Below, one piece after another: positions 1 to 5,554 of a DNA stretch of 6,291 nt. This DNA comes from Bacteroidales bacterium (GTDB lineage: Bacteria; Bacteroidota; Bacteroidia; Bacteroidales; UBA7960). Position 1 is the first letter of the stretch. Each line of letters begins with the position of its first letter. The notes beneath the pieces were generated by a model, which saw only the letters and a list, made by a program, of their open reading frames with translations, made no database searches and had not been told where the DNA came from. The position numbers and the translations under genes were made by a program. The stretch is taken from the NCBI GenBank assembly GCA_007131895.1, contig SLPR01000444.1:1-6291 (forward strand). The letters run 5' to 3'.

Positions 1-121
1 GATGCTGTATCAATACTTTATTATCAGAAGTCTTTGCTCCCTGAAGAGTTTCTTCCACTTCTATAATTTGCTGATGGCTTGCATTGCCATTGTGTTGGGG
101 GGAATTTATTTTGTTGTCCAT
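1..121 (-). CDS. N-terminus of an unidentified protein, cut by the window edge
   Basis: An ATG at 121-119 on the minus strand opens a frame that stays free of stops for 40 codons to the left edge. The visible part begins MDNKINSPQHNGNASHQ and continues with IIEVEETLQGAKTSDNKVLIQH. It is hydrophilic, with no signal peptide or membrane segment, and the first ~15 residues look like a disordered leader. I do not recognise the family. The gene lies 84 bases downstream of the GH130 stop on the same strand, so the two could share a transcript. No Shine-Dalgarno site precedes the ATG, which is normal for this phylum. The short visible length means a chance open frame is possible. Confidence 0.5.
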   Translation of the reverse strand, partial: MDNKINSPQHNGNASHQQIIEVEETLQGAKTSDNKVLIQH

Positions 122-205
122 ATGTTTATAATTTGATTAAATAGGTTAGATTCCTGTCCCGCCCATATGGGTGAACCTCCTTTTTTTGTTCATCTGCTTG
201 TGTGT

Positions 206-1264
206 TTAAGTATTGATTATGGAGGTTTCATTTTTTTCAGTAAACAACAATAATTCATCAACCAGATCAGTGAGGTTTACAGAGGCAGTTGCGATGTGCG
301 AATCTGCTGCACCGTAATATATAAACAGGGTATTTCCGAAAAGAGAAGTTCCGGTTGGGAATACCACATTATTTACTTCTCCGGTTAACTCCCAGTCATA
401 CTCGGGCGAAAACAAAGCATAAGGCAGGCGCGCCAGAACTTTGGCAGGATTTTCAATATCCAGCAGTGCGGCGCAGGCTGAGTAAACAAGTCCTTTTTCG
501 GTTCTTTCCACTCCATGATATATGATTAACCAGCCGTGAGGTGTTTCAATGGGAGGGCAGCCTCCGCCTATATAGGCCGATTCGTGCTGATGAAACGGGT
601 CAAGAACAATATGTTTGTGGAGATCATGAAAATAATCCATCCAGAATTCCCTGGTAAGTTCTTCTATGTTTTTCACCATTACCAATTGAATACCCGGTCT
701 TAACCGATGCAAAAAGGCCAGTTTATTATTAATTCTTCGAGGGAAAAAGATGATGTTTTTATCCCACAACAGCTTTTTCTTTTCTGCATCGGTGGACTGA
801 TAATAAAACTTTTGATTCAGCCAGTATTCTTCATTCACCTTACTTGATGATTCTACTATGGACACAAATTCGGCATAAGTAACAGGTGGTGCCAACAATC
901 CATGCTTTTCGAAGTGCATTAAATCCCTGGATGTTGCAAACGCCCCTCTGGCATTTATGCCATCGTACCCGGTATAGGTCATATAAAAAACACCATCAAT
1001 CTTAGTAATCCGGGCATCTTCCACTCCCTGTGATTCATAATCAAACCCGGGCACCATAAAAGGCTTCTCCCACCGTTCGGCAATAGTCAAAGGGCCATCA
1101 AGCCGGCAATAGCCAAGCGTTGAATGATTTCCCAAGCTTACAGCACGGTAATAAATATGAACGTTGTCGCCTTCACGAATGACTGCAGGGTTTAGTACAC
1201 CCTCATTTTCAAATTCCAGATCGGTTTTGGACAATAATATTCCGTGTTTTTTAACTTCTATCAT
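206..1264 (-). CDS. GH130 family mannoside phosphorylase or mannosidase
   Basis: A 352-residue cytoplasmic-type protein without signal peptide, full length for glycoside hydrolase family 130. The family folds as a five-bladed beta-propeller and acts on beta-mannosides, by phosphorolysis (beta-1,4- or beta-1,2-mannosyl phosphorylases) or by hydrolysis. Seen in order: LNPAVI (24-29), YYRA (38-41), GVEDARI (80-86, the conserved acidic motif of the active site), FPRR (174-177), GGGCPPI (233-239), IIYHGV (247-252), VFPTGT (301-306) and YYGAAD (316-321). The FPRR arginines and the YHG histidine resemble phosphate-binding residues of the phosphorylases, which mildly favours phosphorolysis; this is inference, and the substrate linkage cannot be read from sequence. 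I start at the ATG at 1264-1262. A TTG seven codons upstream (1285) is in frame, but family proteins usually begin near MIEVKKHG. No clear -7 box is visible upstream. A partial gene follows on the same strand. Confidence 0.9.
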   Translation of the reverse strand: MIEVKKHGILLSKTDLEFENEGVLNPAVIREGDNVHIYYRAVSLGNHSTLGYCRLDGPLTIAERWEKPFMVPGFDYESQGVEDARITKIDGVFYMTYTGYDGINARGAFATSRDLMHFEKHGLLAPPVTYAEFVSIVESSSKVNEEYWLNQKFYYQSTDAEKKKLLWDKNIIFFPRRINNKLAFLHRLRPGIQLVMVKNIEELTREFWMDYFHDLHKHIVLDPFHQHESAYIGGGCPPIETPHGWLIIYHGVERTEKGLVYSACAALLDIENPAKVLARLPYALFSPEYDWELTGEVNNVVFPTGTSLFGNTLFIYYGAADSHIATASVNLTDLVDELLLFTEKNETSIINT

Positions 1265-1353
1265 TTCGTAATTTTTTAGTGACAATAGATTATAGGATAA
1301 AGATAACCCCTGCCTGAGGCAGAAGTATTATACTCTATCAGATTAGAATTACA

Positions 1354-1527
1354 TTATTCACAGGTTTTGGTCTGAGAATATAATTTCAGCAGCCAAACAA
1401 TTGCAATTAAGATGTGCCCGGTCAAAGTAATAAAAACCTGCTTCGCTCCTATGTGGATAGATCTTTTAATAATTATCTTTTTAGCACGAATATCTCCTTC
1501 ATATACAAAAGGGTAGTTGGTATTTCC
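1354..1527 (-). other. Unassigned open frame without a start codon
   Basis: On the minus strand, 57 codons between the in-frame TGA (1530-1528) and the TAA (1356-1354) are open. The frame reads NTNYPFVYEGDIRAKKIIIK and later GHILIAIVWLLKLYS, a possible short membrane segment, and ends in TKTCE. There is no ATG at the beginning, and no family is recognised. In AT-rich DNA a frame of this length can arise by chance. It could equally be a remnant of a dead gene. It is listed only because the stretch holds nothing else. Confidence 0.15.
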
Positions 1528-1602
1528 TCAGCCTGACAAACTATCTCCAAGTGAGAATAATGTAAAAGTTTCCAATATTTATGTAACAATAAAAGTGTCA
1601 CT

Positions 1603-1626
1603 CTCTTTTATTTTTGTATAAAAGAG
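1603..1626. repeat. Perfect 9-bp inverted repeat with a -7-like element in its loop
   Basis: CTCTTTTAT (1603-1611) and ATAAAAGAG (1618-1626) are exact reverse complements around a 6-base loop. TATTTTTG at 1609-1616, spanning the left arm and loop, matches the Bacteroidota -7 consensus TAnnTTTG on the plus strand, and the decayed cysteine synthase start lies about 90 bases downstream. It may be the old promoter with an operator of that lost gene, or a chance AT-rich hairpin. No convincing -33 TTG box is present at the usual 19-21 base distance. Confidence 0.3.
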
Positions 1627-1712
1627 CAATACCTGAATCATACCCTGATGGCAACTGAGTCCATGTTCAGCGTGCTGTATCTCTAATAAATTTATCACAG
1701 GCTATATGAAGA

Positions 1713-1805
1713 ATGTTTTTTTTTGTAATCAGGAATACTCCATTTGTGGGGTTGAATAAATTTTACCCTGATGCAAAAGTTTATGCTAAACTGGAAATGC
1801 AAAAT
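1713..1805 (+). pseudogene. N-terminal fragment of a cysteine synthase-type PLP enzyme
   Basis: Only about 31 codons of this gene survive. They read VIRNTPFVGLNKFYPDAKVY followed by AKLEMQN. This matches the start of the cysteine synthase/cystathionine beta-synthase fold (CysK, SbnA and relatives), whose signature is IGNTPLVxLxK, then xVYAKLE, then NPTGSxKDR. The homology stops exactly before the catalytic SxKDR segment: here the frame runs on as CSAPTA and meets a TGA at 1824-1826. An alternative ATG at 1706 lies one base out of frame across a T9 tract (1716-1724), which suggests slippage there as well. The fragment passes directly into a decarboxylase C-terminus, so a deletion removed the rest of this gene and most of the next. 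It cannot be functional. The family call rests on motif recognition by eye. Confidence 0.7.
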
Positions 1806-1806
1806 T

Positions 1807-1957
1807 GCTCTGCGCCAACTGCCTGAAATTGGCGATATCATTTGTTTTCCCAATACGGCGGGTTATATGAAGCATTTTTATGAAACCCAATCTCAATCTT
1901 TATGATTTTACCACAAATCTCTTTTTTATTGAGGAATCCGGATTCGTTAAAGATTGA
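1807..1957 (+). pseudogene. C-terminal fragment of an Orn/DAP-type PLP decarboxylase, frameshifted
   Basis: The frame reads ALRQLPEIGDIICFPNTAGY and then MKHFYETQSQS, typical of the C-terminal barrel of fold-type III PLP decarboxylases (ornithine/diaminopimelate family, Y4yA-like members), where a GD-hydrophobic-F-NTAGY motif precedes the end of the protein. A TGA would stop it at 1903-1905. Skipping one base (t at 1900) restores a plausible tail, YDFTTNLFFIEESGFVKD, with a TGA at 1955-1957, so I infer a single-base insertion. Everything N-terminal, including the PLP lysine region, is missing. The 5' side joins a cysteine synthase N-terminus. From memory, SbnA/cysteine synthase-like and Y4yA-like genes occur together in small siderophore-type or amino-acid-derived metabolite loci (for example y4xP and y4yA of the rhizobial plasmid pNGR234a), which would explain the adjacency. 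Confidence 0.65.
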
Positions 1958-1966
1958 AGCGCTTCA
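1955..1966. repeat. 12-bp perfect palindrome TGAAGCGCTTCA
   Basis: TGAAGCGCTTCA is its own reverse complement and begins at the restored stop codon of the decarboxylase remnant, 86 bases before the ATG of the next gene. A central GCGC in an even palindrome is reminiscent of LacI-family operators, but no regulator gene is nearby and only one copy is seen. It may be part of the old gene end. Regulatory function is unproven. Confidence 0.25.
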
Positions 1967-2052
1967 GCCGTGGGGTTTAAATTGCCTGGTTATCAGCAAG
2001 TTTAGTCTGATGTAAAATTTGGAATATTAATTTAAATCAATTCCTGAAAAAA

Positions 2053-3126
2053 ATGAACGGCAAGACTTACAAATATTTTAAGATTGGGTTACTCAGCCTT
2101 GCATTGATTATTGTTGTCATTTCGGTGCTCCCTGTATCACGCACTTCAATGTGGTGGGTGCGGATATTCGATTTTCCAAGATTGCAAATTTTTGTTGTTG
2201 GATTATTCACGGTCATGGCACTATTGTTTTTTTACCGTCCGCTGAAGGTTATAGGTATTGCGGCGATCATTGCCGTTGCAATCAGTGCAGGATATCAGTT
2301 TTATAGAATAGTAGAGTTTACCAAACTCCATCCTGTTGAATCAATCAGAGCCGAATCTTATGATGAAGCGAATGCATTCGACATAATAATTTGCAATGTG
2401 TACATGCCCAACAGGAAATCCGGAAAACTGCTTCAGCTTATCTATGACATAAAGCCCGATATTATTGCTCTAACGGAAACCAATCAGTGGTGGGAAGATC
2501 AAATGGCGGTGATCGAAGATGATTATCCTTACCATGTAAAATACCCTCTTGACAACAAATACGGGATTCATCTCTATTCAAAGCTCGAACTCATCGATCC
2601 GCAGGTTAATTTTTATGTAGAGGATGATGTGCCTTCTATTATCACGCATGTAAGGCTGCCATCCGGTAATGTGATCAAATTATATTCCATCCATCCCAGA
2701 CCACCCAAGCCGGCGAATGATACAGATGAGCGCGATGCTGAAATTATAATGGTAGGAAATTCAATAAAAAAAGGTAATGAGCATGCCATTGTACTGGGAG
2801 ACCTCAATGATGTTGGTTGGTCTCATACCACCCGGGTTTTCAAAAGGATAAGTGGCATGCTCGACCCACGGGTTGGCAGGGGGATGTATAATACCTTTAA
2901 TGCTAATATCCCTTTTTTGAGATGGCCGCTCGATTATATATTTCATACAGATCATTTTTTGCTGGTGGATCTGGAAAGGTTGCCACATGTAAACTCAGAT
3001 CATTTTCCTATGTATGTTAAGTTATATTATGCAGGGAAAAAAATGGGCCAGGATGTGCAGCAACCCGACGAGGAAGACCTGGAAGAAGCTGAGAATAAGG
3101 TGCAGGAAGGCACACAAAATGAGTAA
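2053..3126 (+). CDS. Membrane-anchored endonuclease/exonuclease/phosphatase (EEP) family protein
   Basis: A 357-residue protein with three predicted transmembrane helices (about 8-28, 44-61 and 64-84) followed by an EEP domain (about 108-325), the DNase I/exonuclease III/phosphodiesterase fold. Core residues are all visible: N115 in IICNVY, E142 in ALTETN (metal), H214 in YSIHPRP, D250 and N252 in LGDLND, D294 in PLDYIF, and D316-H317 in NSDHFPM. It is therefore probably a metal-dependent phosphodiesterase or phosphatase. With an odd number of helices, the domain would sit on the opposite side from the N-terminus, most likely the periplasm; substrate (nucleic acid, phospholipid or sugar phosphate) is unknown. 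The C-terminus (333-357) is a highly acidic tail. The AI-2E family transporter starts 75 bases later on the same strand with no terminator visible between, so an operon is likely. No exact TAnnTTTG box is upstream. Confidence 0.85.
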   Translation: MNGKTYKYFKIGLLSLALIIVVISVLPVSRTSMWWVRIFDFPRLQIFVVGLFTVMALLFFYRPLKVIGIAAIIAVAISAGYQFYRIVEFTKLHPVESIRAESYDEANAFDIIICNVYMPNRKSGKLLQLIYDIKPDIIALTETNQWWEDQMAVIEDDYPYHVKYPLDNKYGIHLYSKLELIDPQVNFYVEDDVPSIITHVRLPSGNVIKLYSIHPRPPKPANDTDERDAEIIMVGNSIKKGNEHAIVLGDLNDVGWSHTTRVFKRISGMLDPRVGRGMYNTFNANIPFLRWPLDYIFHTDHFLLVDLERLPHVNSDHFPMYVKLYYAGKKMGQDVQQPDEEDLEEAENKVQEGTQNE

Positions 3127-3201
3127 GCAGAACAAAAATCTGAAGTTAACTATCCGACAATCTTTATGTATCGTGTATTTATCAATTTAAAATGAACTGT
3201 T

Positions 3202-4296
3202 ATGCAAGAAGCTTTTCCAAAAAAGATAATAGTAGCCACGCTAACCATCATTATTTTAGTCGGCCTTGCGGTTCTCTTCATTTATGCCTTTAATTTCTTC
3301 TTACTCTTGTTTGGAGGGCTTCTGTTCGGAGTTTTATTAAGGGCTGCAACAAATCAGTTACACAGATTGCTGCCCATAAAAAAGGGGGTATTGCTGCTCA
3401 TTGTTATATTTGTAATGCTGGGGATTCTCTTTGGCACAGGTATTTTAATGGCTCCTACTATAAGTGAGCAGATGAAGGAAATGCAGGAAACTGTACCCGC
3501 AGCAATAGAAAATCTGCAAAGTAAATTGCAGCAATATGAATGGGGTAGTTGGCTGGTAGAAAAATTCAGCAAGGATGGTATTGGCGATATGCTGCCCGAC
3601 GATCAAAAAGCGCTTACCGGTGCTGCGGGGGCTTTATCCAGTGCATTGGGTGTGTTTACAGATTTTATAATCATTTTAGTTTTAGGGATTTTATTTGCAG
3701 CCGAACCCAAAGTATATGTAAAGGGTCTTGCACTGCTTTTTGCGCCACATTATCGGCCGCGCATCCATGAGGTAATCTATAAAATTTACAAAAGCCTTGC
3801 ATTCTGGCTTTTCGGAAAATTTATTGCTATGCTGGCAGTTGGAATTTTATCGGGTATAGGATTAACGATCCTCGGTGTGCCACTGGCATTCAGTCTTGCA
3901 GTGATAGCCTTCTTTTTGGATTTTGTGAGTTTGATCGGGCCTATTCTTGCCGCTATACCTGCAGTATTACTCGCATTTCTGGTGAGCCCTGTTACAGTTC
4001 TTTGGGTTATTGTTTTATATGTAGCAATACAGCAATTTGAGAGTTATGTCATTACCCCTATTGTTTTCAAACATACAATACATATGTCGCCTGTAGTATC
4101 TCTGGCCTCCATTGTCTTTTTGGGGATTCTGGCCGGGCCTATTGGGGTCATTCTTGCCATACCACTGGTAGCAGCCATCAAAGTTGTAATCATAGAACTT
4201 TATGTAAAAGATTATCTTGAAAAAGGGGGCATCACTCCTCCGGAAGAGGTAGAGGGGCAAGATGAAGAAACGGATATTGATGCAGAAGAGGATTGA
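3202..4296 (+). CDS. AI-2E family transporter
   Basis: A 364-residue polytopic inner-membrane protein of the AI-2E exporter (TqsA/PerM) family. Hydrophobic segments are visible at about 9-29, 31-48, 62-84, 150-168, 203-245, 247-278 and 297-335. Segments three and four are separated by a ~65-residue soluble region (85-149), as is usual. Family hallmarks are DFVSLIGPILAAIPA (240-254), QQFESYVITPIVF (277-289) and GPIGVILAIPLVAAIK (312-327). Members have been linked to autoinducer-2 export, sodium/proton antiport or unknown substrates, so the name does not prove a role in quorum sensing. The C-terminus (345-364) is strongly acidic, like the tail of the preceding protein. The start at 3202 is preferred; an ATG at 3192 is out of frame. 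No Shine-Dalgarno site is present. Probably co-transcribed with the upstream EEP protein gene. Confidence 0.9.
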   Translation: MQEAFPKKIIVATLTIIILVGLAVLFIYAFNFFLLLFGGLLFGVLLRAATNQLHRLLPIKKGVLLLIVIFVMLGILFGTGILMAPTISEQMKEMQETVPAAIENLQSKLQQYEWGSWLVEKFSKDGIGDMLPDDQKALTGAAGALSSALGVFTDFIIILVLGILFAAEPKVYVKGLALLFAPHYRPRIHEVIYKIYKSLAFWLFGKFIAMLAVGILSGIGLTILGVPLAFSLAVIAFFLDFVSLIGPILAAIPAVLLAFLVSPVTVLWVIVLYVAIQQFESYVITPIVFKHTIHMSPVVSLASIVFLGILAGPIGVILAIPLVAAIKVVIIELYVKDYLEKGGITPPEEVEGQDEETDIDAEED

Positions 4297-4309
4297 TGTT
4301 CAGAATAAA

Positions 4310-4374
4310 GGAAAAGCTTACTTAAGGCCTGCTGAAAAACGCTCACGTTTCTTATCAGGCGTAGAAGCTTCTCC
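4310..4374. terminator. Long imperfect stem-loop between convergent genes
   Basis: The core stem pairs 4327-4341 with 4346-4360 (15 positions: 12 Watson-Crick, one G-U and two mismatches in RNA) around a CTCA tetraloop. A second outer stem pairs GGAAAAGCTT (4310-4319) with AAGCTTCTCC (4365-4374) at 9 of 10 positions, separated from the core by short unpaired bulges of 7 and 4 bases. It starts 13 bases after the stop of the AI-2E transporter gene and ends 7 bases before the stop of the convergent small gene, the classic place for a bidirectional terminator. No strong T-tract follows on either side, so it could instead protect mRNA ends or be a dispersed palindromic repeat. Confidence 0.55.
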
Positions 4375-4381
4375 TTCAGCT

Positions 4382-4588
4382 TCAAACAGTATTCTTGTCC
4401 ATCCTCATTAAAACGATGCCAGCCACCAAAATTATTGCACTTACTATTACCGGAGTCCAGTTAGCGCTCGATACGCCAATGTCGATCCCTAAAAAGCTGA
4501 AAGTCTCCGTGTCCTGAATAGCCTGTATCCCAAAAACCAAAGTGCCTGCTAATCCTATAATCAATAATACTATTCCTGCTGTTTTCAT
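4382..4588 (-). CDS. Small two-helix membrane protein, function unknown
   Basis: A 68-residue protein beginning MKTAGIVLLIIGLAGTLVFG, with two predicted transmembrane helices (about 4-22 and 45-61). Between them is a polar stretch containing FSFLGIDIGVSSANWTP. Short proteins of this design (MKTxGIxLLxxG start, a middle loop with GID and a W-x-P before helix two) are common and uncharacterised in Bacteroidota; no function is established that I know of. A candidate -7 box, TAATTTTG on the minus strand, lies at 4638-4631, about 43 bases before the ATG. The gene converges on the AI-2E transporter gene and ends 7 bases from the shared stem-loop. It is separated by 201 bases from the next upstream gene on its strand, so it probably has its own promoter. 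Confidence 0.75.
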   Translation of the reverse strand: MKTAGIVLLIIGLAGTLVFGIQAIQDTETFSFLGIDIGVSSANWTPVIVSAIILVAGIVLMRMDKNTV

Positions 4589-4630
4589 AACGCTGATTTT
4601 TAATTACTATTTAAATATTTGTTATCAGTT

Positions 4631-4638
4631 CAAAATTA
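4631..4638 (-). promoter_or_regulatory. Candidate -7 promoter element for the 68-residue membrane protein
   Basis: On the minus strand the sequence reads TAATTTTG, an exact match to the Bacteroidota -7 consensus TAnnTTTG, placed 42 bases upstream of the ATG at 4588. No TTG or TTTG is found at the expected -33 spacing, so support is partial. Confidence 0.35.
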
Positions 4639-4789
4639 AGCATATTAACTCCGGGAAGTGTTATATAATTAATTTGAATATTTGCATAATTCTCACTTTG
4701 CCTGCCCAATTATACAGATGTGTGAATGATGTGTATCTTCCCCGGGGGTTGTAAATCAACTCAGAAAAACAATAGAAAGCATATTTTTT

Positions 4790-5044
4790 TTAATCCTTTT
4801 TTTTGAACCAATTCACCGGGTTTAAGCGTTTTTTATAGCGGGTAAAAAGCTCTTTTCCAACCAGCAGGCCGCCGGTCCAAAAGACAACCTCCATCATGAT
4901 AAAACTTGCTGTAGCTGCCACCACTTTGGTTTTGGTGGGCAACTCAAGCAGCGGTATAATCAATGTCATTGCGAAGAATACCCCTGAAAAGACCATCAGA
5001 AATATTCCCAGTTTTATTCTCAGGTAATTTGGATTCTTTTGCAT
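4790..5044 (-). CDS. Stand-alone transporter suffix-domain membrane protein
   Basis: An 84-residue protein with two predicted helices (about 10-31 and 41-63) and a basic C-terminal tail. The segment MMEVVFWTGGLLVGKELFTR followed by YKKRLNPVNWFKK matches the short 'transporter suffix' family found both at the C-terminus of some RND-type transporters and as free-standing small proteins. In that family the pattern is E-x-x-FW-x-GxLLxGKE followed by a basic stretch and LNPxNWF. Its role is unknown; assisting a membrane transporter is inferred from the fused forms. No RND gene is in this window. The start ATG at 5044 fits the usual short N-terminus. The stop is followed on its strand by an A-rich run, with no hairpin terminator seen. 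No exact -7 box was found upstream. Confidence 0.75.
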   Translation of the reverse strand: MQKNPNYLRIKLGIFLMVFSGVFFAMTLIIPLLELPTKTKVVAATASFIMMEVVFWTGGLLVGKELFTRYKKRLNPVNWFKKKD

Positions 5045-5554
5045 GCAGACTATTTAATCTGTGAATAAGTACCATTTGTTTTAGCAAGAGATGGTAAAAA
5101 TACCAATCAAAGTTCAAACAAAAAAACAAACATCATACTGCCGGAAATCGCATATTCAGGCAAGGTCATTTTTGTATAATCAGCAATTAAACTTGCATGA
5201 TCTCTGCGCTCTCAAAAGCAGATAAACCGAGCCATGACAATGCAAGCCTATCCAACAATGCTTCCCGGCTCAAGCCAAAATCTCTGCCAGTTAGATTGTG
5301 TTTATTTTTTTAGAGTCAGCATTGGAACAACAAAACATGTGGTCCCAACATCAAATAATTGTGTTTTAAACCCAACACCCTGGCGGCATAGAACAATGAC
5401 TTTGCAGAAAAACTGTGAATCATGCAACTTTTTTCAAAGAATGTGCAACACCCATCTAAAATAACAGACCTACTTTTATAAAGCAATGAGGTTTGAACTC
5501 ATGTATGTTTGATTAATGAAATCAGGCAATTGAAATTTAAAACAAAATAAAACA
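5045..5554. other. Gene-free stretch with promoter signals at its right end
   Basis: This stretch lies between divergent genes. A plus-strand open frame at 5234-5464 (76 codons) has no recognisable domain, unusual Cys/His/Thr-rich composition and no family resemblance, so I do not call it a gene. On the minus strand, a 44-codon stretch ending at TAA 5189-5187 (containing GRDFGLSREALLDRLALSW) looks somewhat protein-like but has no start codon and is broken by a stop at an A7 run (5311-5305). A short hairpin, TGGTA-AAAA-TACCA, is at 5092-5105. The right end carries the probable promoter of the baeRF gene. Confidence 0.5.
5486..5511 (+). promoter_or_regulatory. Probable promoter and inverted repeat of the baeRF gene
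   Basis: TATGTTTG at 5504-5511 is an exact match to the Bacteroidota -7 consensus TAnnTTTG and sits 43 bases before the ATG, giving a leader of roughly 35 bases. Directly upstream, ATGAG (5486-5490) and CTCAT (5498-5502) form a perfect 5-bp inverted repeat around a 7-base loop, abutting the -7 box where a repressor could act. A clear -33 TTG element is not seen. Confidence 0.45.

Larger units (their letters stand above)
1265..1705. other. Gene-free stretch between GH130 and the decayed PLP genes
   Basis: This stretch contains no convincing intact gene. It holds a small hairpin, CTGCC-TGA-GGCAG at 1310-1322, in the presumed leader of the GH130 gene. A minus-strand frame open from 1527 to 1354 has no ATG at its start. 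An AT-rich perfect inverted repeat lies at 1603-1626. No tRNA or known riboswitch shape is apparent by eye. Given the gene debris immediately to the right, part of it may be older degraded coding DNA that is no longer recognisable. Confidence 0.5.

Noticed and set aside
146..183. On the minus strand, a perfect GGAGG followed at 9 bases by ATG and a six-codon frame (MGGTGI, stop)
   Set aside because: Bacteroidota rarely use Shine-Dalgarno sites, and the frame is too short to support. The CCCATATGGG palindrome here (162-171) has AGGTT/AACCT flanks but no clear terminator T-tract on the coding strand.
1641..1773. Exact 10-bp direct repeat TACCCTGATG at 1641-1650 and 1764-1773
   Set aside because: The flanks do not align, so there is no sign of a duplicated segment. 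A 10-bp repeat over this span is plausible by chance.
2613..2988. Minus-strand open frames of 64 and 75 codons inside the EEP protein gene
   Set aside because: They lie antisense to a clearly coding gene with intact catalytic motifs and show no family features of their own.
4740..4748. CCCCGGGGG palindromic G/C block between the two small minus-strand genes
   Set aside because: It is a short palindrome without T-tract or neighbouring stem support, so there is nothing to assign.
5234..5464. A 76-codon plus-strand open frame with ATG
   Set aside because: Composition is odd, no domain or family pattern is visible, and it ends before the baeRF promoter in DNA that otherwise looks intergenic. 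It is most likely a chance frame.
5486..5502. A 5-bp stem with 7-base loop containing GTTTGAA, resembling a tRNA T-arm
   Set aside because: The loop does not fit the TTCRA pattern in register and no acceptor, anticodon or D arm is found upstream. It is better explained as a promoter-proximal inverted repeat.
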